DNA of 64,000 nucleotides, from positions 558,001 to 622,000 of the forward strand of contig NZ_CP040846.1 of the NCBI RefSeq assembly GCF_006274605.1, read 5' to 3'. Shown here in pieces: positions 52,560-61,423 of this stretch. Numbering within the stretch: the first letter of the stretch is position 1; each line of letters starts with the position of its first letter. A model generated the notes under the pieces. It was not told the DNA's origin. It did no database searches and saw only the letters and a list, made by a program, of their open reading frames with translations. The DNA is from Thermococcus indicus (GTDB lineage: Archaea > Methanobacteriota_B > Thermococci > Thermococcales > Thermococcaceae). Position numbers and translations under genes: made by a program.

Positions 52560-54653
52560 ATGTCTGGGTCTCCCAAGTTAATCTCCGTTGAACATGTCAC
52601 TAGTGGCCCAGTTGTAGTAGTGGGGAAGTATGAGGACTACAAATTCCTTCTGGACGAATACAAGCCTGAGGTTATTTATGCGTCGAATAAATACTTCTAT
52701 TTCTGGGACGGTAGCAAGTTCTATGCTTTTGAAAGAAGGGGATATAAGACATTCGGGGACGTTGAGCTATCGATAAAACTTGGATTCTGGAATGCCGTGA
52801 AGAAACTTAAATCTGACGACTCTATTAAAAGTGTGAATGTGCATGGGGATGGCACGGTTACTGTAGCGGGCTATACTAAGACGGGGGAGTATGTGGAACT
52901 TCAGTTCGACTCCGAGGGTGATTTGTTCTATTATGCTATGGACAACGAATTTGAAGATTTTGAGGAATTTGTAGATGCGTTAAGACTTGGTTTTCTTGAT
53001 GGAGAATCCTTCAGAAAAGCCCTTTCGGGTGGATTTGCAAACGCAATGGAATACTTCGATGCAGTTGCGGGAGGGTTTACCAGATTCGATGAATACGATG
53101 GAGCTAAACGCCTTAATATCAACAACCGTTGGGAATATGTGCTTTTTAAGGAACTCAATCAGATAAGGGCAGAGTATTCACTCAACACAATCGAGGAAGC
53201 CCACCTCATTAAGATTCTACGCGATATTGCCATCGGGGAGAAAATATCTCTTGAGATTCTATGGGACAAGCTACGCTCAGAGAGGAATAAGATTCTCCAG
53301 AAGTACAACGTATGGAATCAGGATATGAGCTGGTACGGGGAACCAAAAATCTTAACTGACCCAGAATCGCTCGGGGGATATCTTACGTCTTCGGAAATTA
53401 TACGAAGATTTGGGGAGTACGATGAGAAGACCAAAGTTTTCACGAGGGTTCTGCCCGGTGGATTTTTGAGTGAAGACGAGTATAAAGACGCAATTTCTAG
53501 GGGTTACACCACCCGGCGCGAATATCTTGATGCACGGAAAAGGGGGTTTGTTGATTCCCTTGCCCAGCTACAGTTGAAGGAGCCGTTTACCATCTTCAAA
53601 CCGGTAGATGACGTTTCAGAGACCCCTGATTCGGATATTAATTGGGAGTGTAGGATTAAATCCGGAAAATTCGTTGCTCGTAAGGAGCTAACGCTTAATG
53701 ACCTGGGGATTTCAACGGAGGCTGAACTCTACAGATATGCCACTGATCGTGGTTTCCAGACATTTGGGGAGTTCTTTGAGTCCCTTCAACGAGGGACGCT
53801 GAAACGGGACGAATATATAGCCATTAAGAAGGGTGGGTTTAACAATGCATTGGAATTTTTGGTTGCTGAGAAGCTGGGATATTCAACAAGGACGGAGCTA
53901 GTGGCGTTAATCTATAAGGATTACAAGGAACTTAAGGCTCTAAAAGAAAAGTATCACCTCAAGACTTACGGCGATGCGTTGATACTTAGCCTGCTCCTCA
54001 ATCTCAAAAAGGAGCGGCGGAAACTCAGCCTCGATGAGATATGGCAATGGTTAAAAGAATGTGAATATGCTTATTTCAACAGGGATTCCCTTTGGTACAC
54101 TCTGGGAAGGAAGAGCGGGAACTACAAGACCTTTACCAGCAAAGAGGAATTAGAAAAATACCTCATTGCTCTCTTAAAGAGATATGGGAGCGACATTGGA
54201 ACGTATGATATCGAGAGCAAGTCTTTCATGCCAAAGCTGCCTCCCGTCATTGTTGATGGGAGCAATGTAGCGTGGGAAGGCCGGGATAAAAGGCACGGGG
54301 AGAAGGCTCTGGCAAGGAACATTGTACTCGTCGTTGAGAAGCTGAAAGAACTTGGGTACTCCGATATTCACGTCTTTGTTGATGCTAGTCTTAGATACCA
54401 AGTGGAAGATAAAGGATTGCTGGAGAAACTAATTGACTCCGGGATTGTGGAGGTAATGCCCGCGGAAGTGCCTGCAGATGATTATGTAATAAAATACGCC
54501 AGAGATTTTGATGCTTACATAGTCTCCAACGACCGATATGTTGACTGGATAGAAAAGAACCCTAACCTCAAAGAGTTCATCAAAACACACAGGGTTACTT
54601 TCAAGATACACAAGGGAATCGTGCACTTTGACAAAAAGATTGAGGGTTTATGA
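52560..54653 (+). CDS. Large repeat protein with C-terminal NYN (Zc3h12a-like) ribonuclease domain
   Basis: This 697-residue protein ends in a PIN-like NYN domain (about 560-697): D566 in PVIVDGSNVAW, D608 in IHVFVDAS, D640/D641 in VPADDYVIKYARDFD and D658 in YIVSNDRY, the acidic set of metal-dependent RNases such as Zc3h12a/Regnase. The 560 residues before it hold short GF-x-x-x-x-E/Y-x-x-A units (residues 61-83, 131-185, 300-338, 398-450). They also contain an internal duplication: about 121-294 matches 389-556. GGTGG sets ATG 52560. Its cellular role is not known to me. Confidence 0.75.
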   Translation: MSGSPKLISVEHVTSGPVVVVGKYEDYKFLLDEYKPEVIYASNKYFYFWDGSKFYAFERRGYKTFGDVELSIKLGFWNAVKKLKSDDSIKSVNVHGDGTVTVAGYTKTGEYVELQFDSEGDLFYYAMDNEFEDFEEFVDALRLGFLDGESFRKALSGGFANAMEYFDAVAGGFTRFDEYDGAKRLNINNRWEYVLFKELNQIRAEYSLNTIEEAHLIKILRDIAIGEKISLEILWDKLRSERNKILQKYNVWNQDMSWYGEPKILTDPESLGGYLTSSEIIRRFGEYDEKTKVFTRVLPGGFLSEDEYKDAISRGYTTRREYLDARKRGFVDSLAQLQLKEPFTIFKPVDDVSETPDSDINWECRIKSGKFVARKELTLNDLGISTEAELYRYATDRGFQTFGEFFESLQRGTLKRDEYIAIKKGGFNNALEFLVAEKLGYSTRTELVALIYKDYKELKALKEKYHLKTYGDALILSLLLNLKKERRKLSLDEIWQWLKECEYAYFNRDSLWYTLGRKSGNYKTFTSKEELEKYLIALLKRYGSDIGTYDIESKSFMPKLPPVIVDGSNVAWEGRDKRHGEKALARNIVLVVEKLKELGYSDIHVFVDASLRYQVEDKGLLEKLIDSGIVEVMPAEVPADDYVIKYARDFDAYIVSNDRYVDWIEKNPNLKEFIKTHRVTFKIHKGIVHFDKKIEGL

Positions 54654-54659
54654 GGGAGT

Positions 54660-55730
54660 TCATATGATTATCAGCTCCCTCTCTGCCCTTGTCAGCCTCT
54701 TTCCCCTCCCATCGTGAACGACGACGTCGTCCTCTATGCGAACACCGCCCAGGCCCGGAACGTAGATTCCGGGTTCTATAGTGAAGGTCATGCCGTTCTC
54801 CAGGGCCACGTTTCCGTCCGGGCCGATGTAGGGCTCTTCGTGGACGTCCAGCCCGAGTCCATGCCCGGTTCTGTGGGTGAAGTACTCGCCGTAGCCGGCT
54901 TTCGCTATCGTCTCCCTCGCGGCCCCGTCCACCTCCCTCGCGAGAACACCTTCACGGACGGCCCGGTATGCCCTCTCCTGTGCCTCTTTGACGACCTCGT
55001 AGATCTCCACCAGCCTCTCGTCCGGCCGTCCAAGGGCGATGGTTCTCGTGATGTCCGAGCAGTAGCCCTTCCACTTCGCCCCGTAGTCGAGTATCACCAG
55101 GTCGCCCTTCCTGAGCCTCCTGTCCCCGGGCGCGTGGTGGGGGTTGGCGGCGTTCTCACCGCCCGCCACTATCGGCTCGAAGGAAATCCCATCGCTGAGC
55201 TCCCTTATTGCCAGCTCTATCTTCAAAGCCAGCTCCCTCTCACGCATGCCAAGCAAATCCCAGCTCAGAATCTCATCGAAGACCCTGTCCGCTGCCTTGG
55301 CGGCGTGTCCCATCATCTCTATCTCGTGCCTGTCCTTTCTCATGCGGAGCTCCCTCATGAGCGAGCTCAGGGGGTGGAACTCGAAGCTGCCGAGGCGGAT
55401 GACTTTCATGAGCCAGTCGGCCCGCATCGTGTCCTCTATGAGAAGTCTCCCGCCCGACAGGTGGAACTCCGCCAGGATCCAGGCGAGCTTGTCGTAGGGG
55501 TTCTCCCCGTCGCGCCAGAAGGTGACGGGATAGTTCCTGACAACGTTCTCGTAGAGGCTCGGGGCCAGGAGCCGGTAGTCGCCGTCGGCGCTCACAACCA
55601 GAACGGTGAGCCTCTCACCGGCCTCGTGGATGTGGAGGTCCGTGAGATAGTAGAGATTGGTCCCGGGACTGATCAGGGCACCGTCGAAGTTCCTTTCCTT
55701 CATGAGGGATACGAGTTTTTGAAGGCGCAT
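54660..55730 (-). CDS. pepQ: Xaa-Pro dipeptidase (prolidase)
   Basis: This 356-residue metallopeptidase of the M24 (pita-bread) family cuts dipeptides ending in proline. The metal ligands are seen in VILDYGAKWKGYCSDITRTI (two Asp), FTHRTGHGLGLDVHEEPYIG (His), FTIEPGIYVPGLGGVRIEDD (two Glu). The N-terminal creatinase-like domain covers residues 1-120. GGTGA before ATG 55730 sets the start. It converges on the NYN gene and is divergent from eL15. Confidence 0.93.
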   Translation of the reverse strand: MRLQKLVSLMKERNFDGALISPGTNLYYLTDLHIHEAGERLTVLVVSADGDYRLLAPSLYENVVRNYPVTFWRDGENPYDKLAWILAEFHLSGGRLLIEDTMRADWLMKVIRLGSFEFHPLSSLMRELRMRKDRHEIEMMGHAAKAADRVFDEILSWDLLGMRERELALKIELAIRELSDGISFEPIVAGGENAANPHHAPGDRRLRKGDLVILDYGAKWKGYCSDITRTIALGRPDERLVEIYEVVKEAQERAYRAVREGVLAREVDGAARETIAKAGYGEYFTHRTGHGLGLDVHEEPYIGPDGNVALENGMTFTIEPGIYVPGLGGVRIEDDVVVHDGRGKRLTRAERELIII

Positions 55731-55759
55731 CGGTTTCACCACGTTAACTACTCCGCAAC

Positions 55760-55857
55760 CCTTAAAAACTCAACCTCGAACCTCGACCGACTAGGCGGGG
55801 CAAACCCGCGGGATGTTCCCGTAAGGGAGAACCACAAACTGGGAAGAGGTGAACGAG
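55760..55857 (+). promoter_or_regulatory. eL15 promoter and structured leader
   Basis: CCCTTAAAAACT at 55759-55770 is a TATA box. The leader of about 65 bases contains competing stems: GCGGG-GCAAA-CCCGC (55795-55809), CGGGA-TGT-TCCCG (55808-55820) and CCC-GTAA-GGG (55818-55827), the last capped by a GNRA-type tetraloop and flanked by GTT/AAC. They overlap and cannot all form. A GAAGAGGTGA ribosome site follows. It may be a binding site for the ribosomal protein itself. Confidence 0.5.
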
Positions 55858-56442
55858 ATGAGCATGTACAAGTACATTAGGGAAGCCTGGAAGAGCCCGA
55901 AGAAGAGCTACGTTGGGGACCTTCTCAAGGTCAGGATGATCAAGTGGAGGAGGGAGCCGGTCGTCGTCCGCGCCGAGAGGCCGACCAGGCTCGACCGCGC
56001 CCGCTCGCTCGGCTACCAGGCCAAGCAGGGCTACGTTATCGTCCGCGTCCGCGTCAGGAAGGGCGGAAGGAAGAGGCCCAGGTGGAAGGGCGGAAGGAAG
56101 CCGAGTAAGATGGGTCAGGTCAAGTACAGCCCGAAGAAGAGCCTCCAGTGGATCGCCGAGGAGAAGGCTGCTCGCAAGTTCCCGAACCTCGAGGTCCTCA
56201 ACAGCTACTGGGTCGGCGAGGACGGAATGTACAGGTGGTTTGAGGTCATAATGGTCGATCCGCACCACCCGGTCATCAAGGCCGACCCCAAGATCAACTG
56301 GATCACCGGCAAGGCCCACAAGGGTCGCGTCTTCCGCGGACTCACCAGCGCCGGCAGGAAGAGCCGCGGCCTGAGGAACAAGGGCAAGGGCGCCGAGAAG
56401 GTCAGGCCCAGCATAAGGGCCAACAAGGGCAAGGGCAAGTGA
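55858..56442 (+). CDS. rpl15e: Ribosomal protein eL15
   Basis: This 194-residue very basic large-subunit protein is found in archaea and eukaryotes. It starts [20 protein letters not shown] and has [60 protein letters not shown] and the [20 protein letters not shown] tail. ATG 55858 is five bases after GAGGTGA. It stands alone, away from other ribosomal genes, with its own promoter. Confidence 0.97.
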   Translation: MSMYKYIREAWKSPKKSYVGDLLKVRMIKWRREPVVVRAERPTRLDRARSLGYQAKQGYVIVRVRVRKGGRKRPRWKGGRKPSKMGQVKYSPKKSLQWIAEEKAARKFPNLEVLNSYWVGEDGMYRWFEVIMVDPHHPVIKADPKINWITGKAHKGRVFRGLTSAGRKSRGLRNKGKGAEKVRPSIRANKGKGK

Positions 56443-56660
56443 TTTCTCTTCTACTCTTTTGATCGTTCACTGTCTAAAGCTTAGAGTCCAGTTGGGGCTT
56501 CTTCTGCTTCTCGTTCTAACCCGTTGCATCGTCGTGCAACTCACTTACTCGGGCTTTTTTGAACTGAAAACCGGAAGGATTTTTACGTATAGTAAGAAGA
56601 AAGTTTATAAAGGATAAATCATCCAAATAGTAATGTGGGAACTATAATGAGGTGGGCCAT
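56443..56660. promoter_or_regulatory. Gap after eL15 with terminator-like and promoter elements
   Basis: TTTCTCTTCTACTCTTTTG just after eL15 is a T-rich stop region. GTTGCA-TCGTCG-TGCAAC (56522-56539) is a hairpin, followed by CTTTTTTG. AAAGTTTATAAAGG at 56608-56621 is a strong TATA box for the next gene. No gene is seen in between. Confidence 0.5.
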
Positions 56661-57716
56661 ATGCGGTGGAAGCCGCTGTTCGCAGTCATCCTTGGGCTGC
56701 TGGTGGTGGGGGTGACAGCGGCTGGAACAAATACATCCGCGGAGGTGGCAAAGGAATCTGACAAAGATACGTTGGACATTGACCCCATATCAACTCCAAC
56801 GGGCAAAATGATGTACTTTTACGGGGAGGATGCAGTGAAAGCCCTAGTAGAGATGAATCGCAAAAACCTGACGCTTAGAATAGTCCCCAGCCAGGAGTTA
56901 TCTCAAGTAACATTCTTGGGAGTATATGAGGATACCGGCGGTAGAGTATATTACTACATCGTAGAGGGGCCCGTAAAAAAGGAGACCGTCCTAAGGGACT
57001 TCGTTAAAAAGGCAAAGAACTTCTCGCAGAGGCCGGCACGCAGGAAGATATCGATAATGGGACGAACCCGAGATTGGACCGAGGTTGGAGCAGTCACATG
57101 GAAGAAGGTCTTCATCGGAAACACAATGGAGATGGGAGTAATGGCGGAATTCAGCTACGTCTCCACAACATCGGGGATGAAATACTACCTTGTGGAAATC
57201 CATCAGTCGAGCAATCCCAAGAGGAGCGACATAGCCGTTGATGAGATGGCCGTCGACATAAGTGTTCCGACTAGGATACCCCTTTCGGAGGTATGGATAA
57301 GCAAGTGGCTACCCAAAATGGATGGGGGACCTAAAAAATACTACTCATACACTTCAACAATAAACGTAGAAGGAAACTTGCTCAGTTATTCCGCCTCTGC
57401 ATCAACAAGTGAGGAAACCAACGACGGCGTCACGTTCAGGTGGAAGGTTAAGAGTCGCGAGATTGGAAGGAACGTTGAGTTCATCCACTACGACTTTGTA
57501 AAGAAGATTGGAAGTGGACGCCTCTCAAGACCAGCTTATGGAATAATCCTCGATGCAAACCCCAGCGTTATCGTTGTCTCCAAGCCGAACACAGCCCGGC
57601 TATCCTTTGAGGCCCGGGTGAAGTTCAACGTTGCCAACTGGATGATTATCCCAACGGATACACTGAAATTCGAGGTTGAGGTCAGCCCCAAGGGCGTGAG
57701 AGAATATAGGTCCTGA
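56661..57716 (+). CDS. Hypothetical secreted protein
   Basis: This 351-residue protein has an N-terminal signal peptide (MRWKPLFAVILGLLVVGVTA, cleavage likely near AAG or ATA). The mature part is beta-rich and polar, with VEMNRKNLTLRIVPSQELSQ and long alternating strands (YYYIVEG, MKYYLVEIHQS). A C-terminal anchor is absent. GAGGTGG before ATG 56661 sets the start. The gene is followed closely by two more membrane/surface genes. No family is recognised. Confidence 0.65.
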   Translation: MRWKPLFAVILGLLVVGVTAAGTNTSAEVAKESDKDTLDIDPISTPTGKMMYFYGEDAVKALVEMNRKNLTLRIVPSQELSQVTFLGVYEDTGGRVYYYIVEGPVKKETVLRDFVKKAKNFSQRPARRKISIMGRTRDWTEVGAVTWKKVFIGNTMEMGVMAEFSYVSTTSGMKYYLVEIHQSSNPKRSDIAVDEMAVDISVPTRIPLSEVWISKWLPKMDGGPKKYYSYTSTINVEGNLLSYSASASTSEETNDGVTFRWKVKSREIGRNVEFIHYDFVKKIGSGRLSRPAYGIILDANPSVIVVSKPNTARLSFEARVKFNVANWMIIPTDTLKFEVEVSPKGVREYRS

Positions 57717-57727
57717 GGGGAAATGAG

Positions 57728-58972
57728 GTGAACCGACGAGCTTTCATCTTTATTCTTTTCATGATTTTAACCACCGCATATCCAGACAATGCGCTCGCTC
57801 AAAACTGGACGCTCGGAGATGCCGTGATTTCAGAGGGAGGAATGTACGCTCTAACAGAGAACGGCACCATAGTAAAGATGACCCTTACTGGGATTCCTGA
57901 ATTGACCATCAAAATTCCAGACGAAATTCATGTTCTTAATATTGTCCCGGCCGGTGATGGCGTTCTTCTTGTAGGCGATGAAGTTCTAGCCAAGTTCAGT
58001 ACAGATGGGGACCTCATCTGGGCAAAAAACATGAGCGTGGATGATGCAACGGTTCTGCCAAATGGAAACGTTGCGTTTACCCGTGGAAAGGTTGTTGGGG
58101 TTCTGGACTCAAATGGGAACGTTCTATGGATCGGCCGGCTTACACTGGGGCGAATCAACGAATCATTGTCCAGTGGAAGTGTACAACTAACCACCATAAC
58201 ATACATTGAAAAGATAATCATCGTAGCGGGAACCGCCAGTTTTTCCGAAGACCCCAGGTCTCACATTTTCCTAGCGGCGATTTCGTTAAACGGGACTCTC
58301 AACTGGGCCGAAGTCCTCAACACGGGTTATTATGATAGGCCTGAGGAATCATCACCATTGGGGGGTTATGCCGTCGTTGCAGGCGTCTACGGTGGTGGAA
58401 GCGATGCGCCGTGGATAGCCAACTACTTTGTCCTGAAGATCTCTTCAGGCAGTGAAATTGAGTGGTTCAATTCCTATCAATGTCCCCGCGAGGAAGACTG
58501 GGACGACTTCTGGAGTATAAAAATACTGGGTGTATCCTGTAACGAAAAGATGTGCGCTCTCGGAACCATGAGGGAGACTTTTGTCATTGATGAAAATGGA
58601 ACCCCCTTAGCGTATCTCAATACTACCGGGAAGGTCGCAGAAATCGTTGATGGTTCCTTACGTGTTCTCTCAAACGGGGCTCTGCTTAAAATTAATCCTG
58701 AACAAAATGCCGAAGCAGGAAAGTGTTACATGGGGTGGGTACCTTTCAGTGAGATGCCGGTTCAAGTGGAAATTCGCCCTGCGGAGTTCAGTGCACCAGA
58801 CGTCCCTTTGAATGTGCTGGTAGTGCAGAGAACGGAACGTTCTGGTGAAGAACATTCTGGATTTAAATCCCACTCCGAGAAATGGTGGAACAATGGAGAA
58901 TATGTGGGTATCGCGCTCTTAATTGCTGTGATACTCGCGGTCACTCTAATGTTAGCCAAACGTGAGTCGTAG
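57728..58972 (+). CDS. Surface-anchored beta-propeller-like protein
   Basis: This 414-residue protein has a signal peptide (AFIFILFMILTTAYPDNALA), then PQQ-like blade repeats: AVISEGGMYALTENGTIVK, FSTDGDLIWAKNMSV, VLDSNGNVLWIGRL, ISLNGTLNWAEVLN. A C-terminal membrane helix (YVGIALLIAVILAVTLMLAK) before a short basic tail closes it. Cysteines occur in pairs (YQCPREED, GVSCNEKMCAL). The PQQ-like propeller suggests binding, not dehydrogenase activity. It starts at GTG 57728, 11 bases after the previous gene. Confidence 0.7.
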   Translation: MNRRAFIFILFMILTTAYPDNALAQNWTLGDAVISEGGMYALTENGTIVKMTLTGIPELTIKIPDEIHVLNIVPAGDGVLLVGDEVLAKFSTDGDLIWAKNMSVDDATVLPNGNVAFTRGKVVGVLDSNGNVLWIGRLTLGRINESLSSGSVQLTTITYIEKIIIVAGTASFSEDPRSHIFLAAISLNGTLNWAEVLNTGYYDRPEESSPLGGYAVVAGVYGGGSDAPWIANYFVLKISSGSEIEWFNSYQCPREEDWDDFWSIKILGVSCNEKMCALGTMRETFVIDENGTPLAYLNTTGKVAEIVDGSLRVLSNGALLKINPEQNAEAGKCYMGWVPFSEMPVQVEIRPAEFSAPDVPLNVLVVQRTERSGEEHSGFKSHSEKWWNNGEYVGIALLIAVILAVTLMLAKRES

Positions 58973-58982
58973 AGGTGGTTGT

Positions 58983-59453
58983 ATGAAAGGACAGAGGGTA
59001 TTGCTTATCCTGACACTCTCTTTGATTATTTCCTCCTCAGTGATCGGCTGGGCGGTGGTCTCGATATCCATGAACGAGATGAGAAAAGCAGGAACATCAG
59101 ATTTTGCCCCCATATATCGAAGCCTGCACCTGGGTTTTCTGATTCCCGCGGCGCTCTTCTTCTGCCTTGGATACCTCCTCGGAAGAATCCTCGGTAAGGA
59201 CAGCTTCTCGAGCATCGGGATTCCGGTATGGATACTCTCGTTCTTCCTCACGCTCCCCCTCTCCACGCCCCTCGACGCAATCCTAACTCCCTGGGAAGTC
59301 TCCCCGGAAGGAGTATGCCGCAGGGCGCCGTACCTTCCCGAGGAATACCTGTTGCCCATAGCGCTTACGGCCGGTGCCTCCATGCTGCTCATAATCGGCT
59401 GGGCAATGGCAGTGACGGGGGGCAACACCAGCAGGGACTCGAAATCCGTATAA
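58983..59453 (+). CDS. Hypothetical membrane protein
   Basis: This 156-residue protein has four hydrophobic helices (VLLILTLSLIISSSVIGWAV, LHLGFLIPAALFFCLGYLLG, IPVWILSFFLTLPLS, LLPIALTAGASMLLIIGWAM). GGTGG before ATG 58983 supports the start. It lies ten bases after the propeller gene, so the three genes 56661-59453 likely form one operon for a cell-surface assembly. No family recognised. Confidence 0.65.
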   Translation: MKGQRVLLILTLSLIISSSVIGWAVVSISMNEMRKAGTSDFAPIYRSLHLGFLIPAALFFCLGYLLGRILGKDSFSSIGIPVWILSFFLTLPLSTPLDAILTPWEVSPEGVCRRAPYLPEEYLLPIALTAGASMLLIIGWAMAVTGGNTSRDSKSV

Positions 59454-59509
59454 CACCCTCTTGGCTTTTGGTTGAGTCTTTATGCCCGAAGTGGTGAGTG
59501 TTCCATGGG

Positions 59510-59890
59510 TTAACTTCCCTGCTCTTCTTCCGGACTTTCGAGCTTTATCCTCTTGATTCCCACCCTGCCGAAGGCTTTGTCGGAGCTTATTATCATTCCT
59601 CCGCAGTGGGCCGCGTGGAATGCGTCGAACGGGTTGAGACCGTGCTCCTTCATGTAGTATGCCGCTCGCAGGTAAAGGTCGTCTTCTAGTCCGGTTATGG
59701 CCATTACTGCAGCGGTGATTCTCATGGGGTCGAGGTTGAACTTTCTGGCCAGAAGGAGAAGCTCAATGAACGTGGCCTCTGACGTTGTTATCTCTCCCCT
59801 GTACCGCTCGTAGAGCTTTTTTGCGTTCTCCTTCAGCCAGTCGTTTGGTTTCATCAGGGCAAGAAAGAAATCCGTGTCTGCGTAGACCAT
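59510..59890 (-). CDS. vapC: VapC-family PIN-domain toxin
   Basis: This 126-residue PIN ribonuclease has MVYADTDFFLALMKPND, with D5 or D7 as the first acid, EATFIELLLLARK (Glu), NPFDAFHAAHC (Asp) and IISSDKAFGR (Asp). VapC toxins cut tRNA or rRNA. GGTGAGTGAG sets the start at ATG 59890, one base after the antitoxin stop. Confidence 0.88.
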   Translation of the reverse strand: MVYADTDFFLALMKPNDWLKENAKKLYERYRGEITTSEATFIELLLLARKFNLDPMRITAAVMAITGLEDDLYLRAAYYMKEHGLNPFDAFHAAHCGGMIISSDKAFGRVGIKRIKLESPEEEQGS

Positions 59891-59891
59891 C

Positions 59892-60122
59892 TCACTCACC
59901 TGCAAGCTTCTCTGCCTCTTTTAGGATTTCCACCCTTAGTTCCTCGAGGGGTATATCTGGGAGTTTATTTCCCAGCTCTTCGAGTTCCCTCAGAGGGTCC
60001 TCCGGTTTGGGAACTATTAGCACTCCATCATTGACCCTTACGAGGTAAACCTCTCTGGAGAGGTCCTTTCTCAGTTCCTTTGGGATGTATAGCCTCCCCT
60101 TGGAATCCACTTTTGCCAGCAT
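59892..60122 (-). CDS. vapB: AbrB/SpoVT-type antitoxin (VapB)
   Basis: This 76-residue protein has an N-terminal swapped-hairpin AbrB domain (MLAKVDSKGRLYIPKELRKD, then VYLVRVNDGVLIVPKPEDPL) and a C-terminal helical part that would wrap the PIN toxin. GGTGGGAAA precedes ATG 60122. It comes first in the operon, as usual for vapBC. GTTTATAACT (rc) near 60151-60160 is a likely TATA box. Confidence 0.88.
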   Translation of the reverse strand: MLAKVDSKGRLYIPKELRKDLSREVYLVRVNDGVLIVPKPEDPLRELEELGNKLPDIPLEELRVEILKEAEKLAGE

Positions 60123-60226
60123 TTTCCCACCAATATGGGTTTGATGGGACGAGTTTATAACTGTTGCCCGACAATTTTGTGGGTTACCTTTTAAAGCACG
60201 GTGTCGAATCAACCCCGGTGAGAGCG

Positions 60227-60682
60227 ATGGGGAAGATACGGGCGCACCACGTCAGGATTACCACGTTCATCCACGCCACCGAGGACGAGGACAAGGTTCT
60301 CGAGGCGATAGCGACCTTCATCTCCGAGGAGATAGACGAGGAGGACATAATCTTCGATATCGACGAGACCACGGGTTTCTTCGGCAACCCCATTAAGGTC
60401 GTCAACGTCGAAATCAAGCGGAGCAGGGCCGTTAGGAAGTTCATCGACCACTTCAATGAACTGCTGAGCGAGGGGGACAGGCGCTACCTCCTGGACCACC
60501 TTGATGAGAAGGTCGATGAGGAGGGAACCTTCTACGTCCGCTTCAACAAGCAGAAAGCGTATCTCGGCGAGTCGGAAATAGATGAGGGGTCGGACGTGGT
60601 GCAGGTCAGGATAAAGGTCAAGGCCTTCCCCATGAGGAAGGAAGCGGTCGTCAAAGCCGTTCAGGAGTGGCTGGAAGAATGA
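60227..60682 (+). CDS. DUF54/PF01877 RNA-binding protein
   Basis: This 151-residue archaeal protein has the conserved core IRAHHVRITTFIHATEDEDK, TGFFGNPIKVVNVEIKRS, LDEKVDEEGTFYVRFNKQKA and VQVRIKVKAFPMRKE. The family is described as RNA binding with a ferredoxin-like fold, and its gene usually sits beside RNase P protein Rpp30, as here (four-base overlap). It may act in tRNA maturation. TTACCTTTTAAAGC at 60184-60197 is a TATA box. Confidence 0.88.
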   Translation: MGKIRAHHVRITTFIHATEDEDKVLEAIATFISEEIDEEDIIFDIDETTGFFGNPIKVVNVEIKRSRAVRKFIDHFNELLSEGDRRYLLDHLDEKVDEEGTFYVRFNKQKAYLGESEIDEGSDVVQVRIKVKAFPMRKEAVVKAVQEWLEE

Positions 60683-61365
60683 GCGTCGGGATGCCCCTTG
60701 GGGACGGGGATGGGGAGGTACCCTTCTCCCACGACCACTTCGTTGAGATGGACGTGAGGAGCGAGGAAGCCTACGAATTAGCTAAGGAGTGGTTTGATGA
60801 GGTCGTCTTCACGAAGAAGCTCGTTCTTGATGGTCCCCCCGAGTGGGGCGAGCTCAAGGATGAGCTCAGGCTCCTCCGTGAGAGGTACGAAAAGGTCGCC
60901 CTCCTGCTCGTTACAAGCAGACCGGGTCTGATAAAGGAGGTGAAGAAGAGGAACCTCCGTGCCCTTCTCTACGTTCAGGGCGGCGATATGAGGGTGAACC
61001 GCCTTGCCATTGAGGGCGGTGTTGATGCCCTCATAAGCCCCTGGTTCGGGAGAAAGGATCCGGGCTTCGACCACACCCTCGCGGGAATGGCCGCCAGGAG
61101 GGGAGTCGCCATAGGGTTCTCCCTCGCGCCCCTGCTCTCCGCTGGCCCCTACGAGAGGGTTCAGATCCTCCGCTTCATGACGAAGACCTGGCAGCTGGTG
61201 GACAAATACGGTGTGCCGAGGTTCATCACGAGCTCCGCGGAAAGCAGGTGGGAGGTTCGCGGACCTAGAGACCTGATGGGTCTTGGGAGGAACATAGGTA
61301 TGGACGCCCCAAGGGCGAGGGCGAGCCTGAACTTTTATCCGAGGAGGATTCTCAGCACCCTGTGA
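60679..61365 (+). CDS. rnp3: RNase P protein component 3 (Rpp30)
   Basis: This 228-residue TIM-barrel-like protein pairs with Pop5 in archaeal RNase P, which trims the 5' ends of tRNAs. It shows VEMDVRSEEAYELAKEWFDE, LLVTSRPGLIKEVKKRNL, GVDALISPWFGRKDPGFDH and the late RFITSSAESRWEVRGPRDL. The ATG overlaps the previous stop by four bases. Confidence 0.93.
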   Translation: MSVGMPLGDGDGEVPFSHDHFVEMDVRSEEAYELAKEWFDEVVFTKKLVLDGPPEWGELKDELRLLRERYEKVALLLVTSRPGLIKEVKKRNLRALLYVQGGDMRVNRLAIEGGVDALISPWFGRKDPGFDHTLAGMAARRGVAIGFSLAPLLSAGPYERVQILRFMTKTWQLVDKYGVPRFITSSAESRWEVRGPRDLMGLGRNIGMDAPRARASLNFYPRRILSTL

Positions 61366-61423
61366 TCGGTTTATTTTCATAGCTTATTTTTCACGCTGTT
61401 TTTCGTGATTTTAAATTTTGGCT

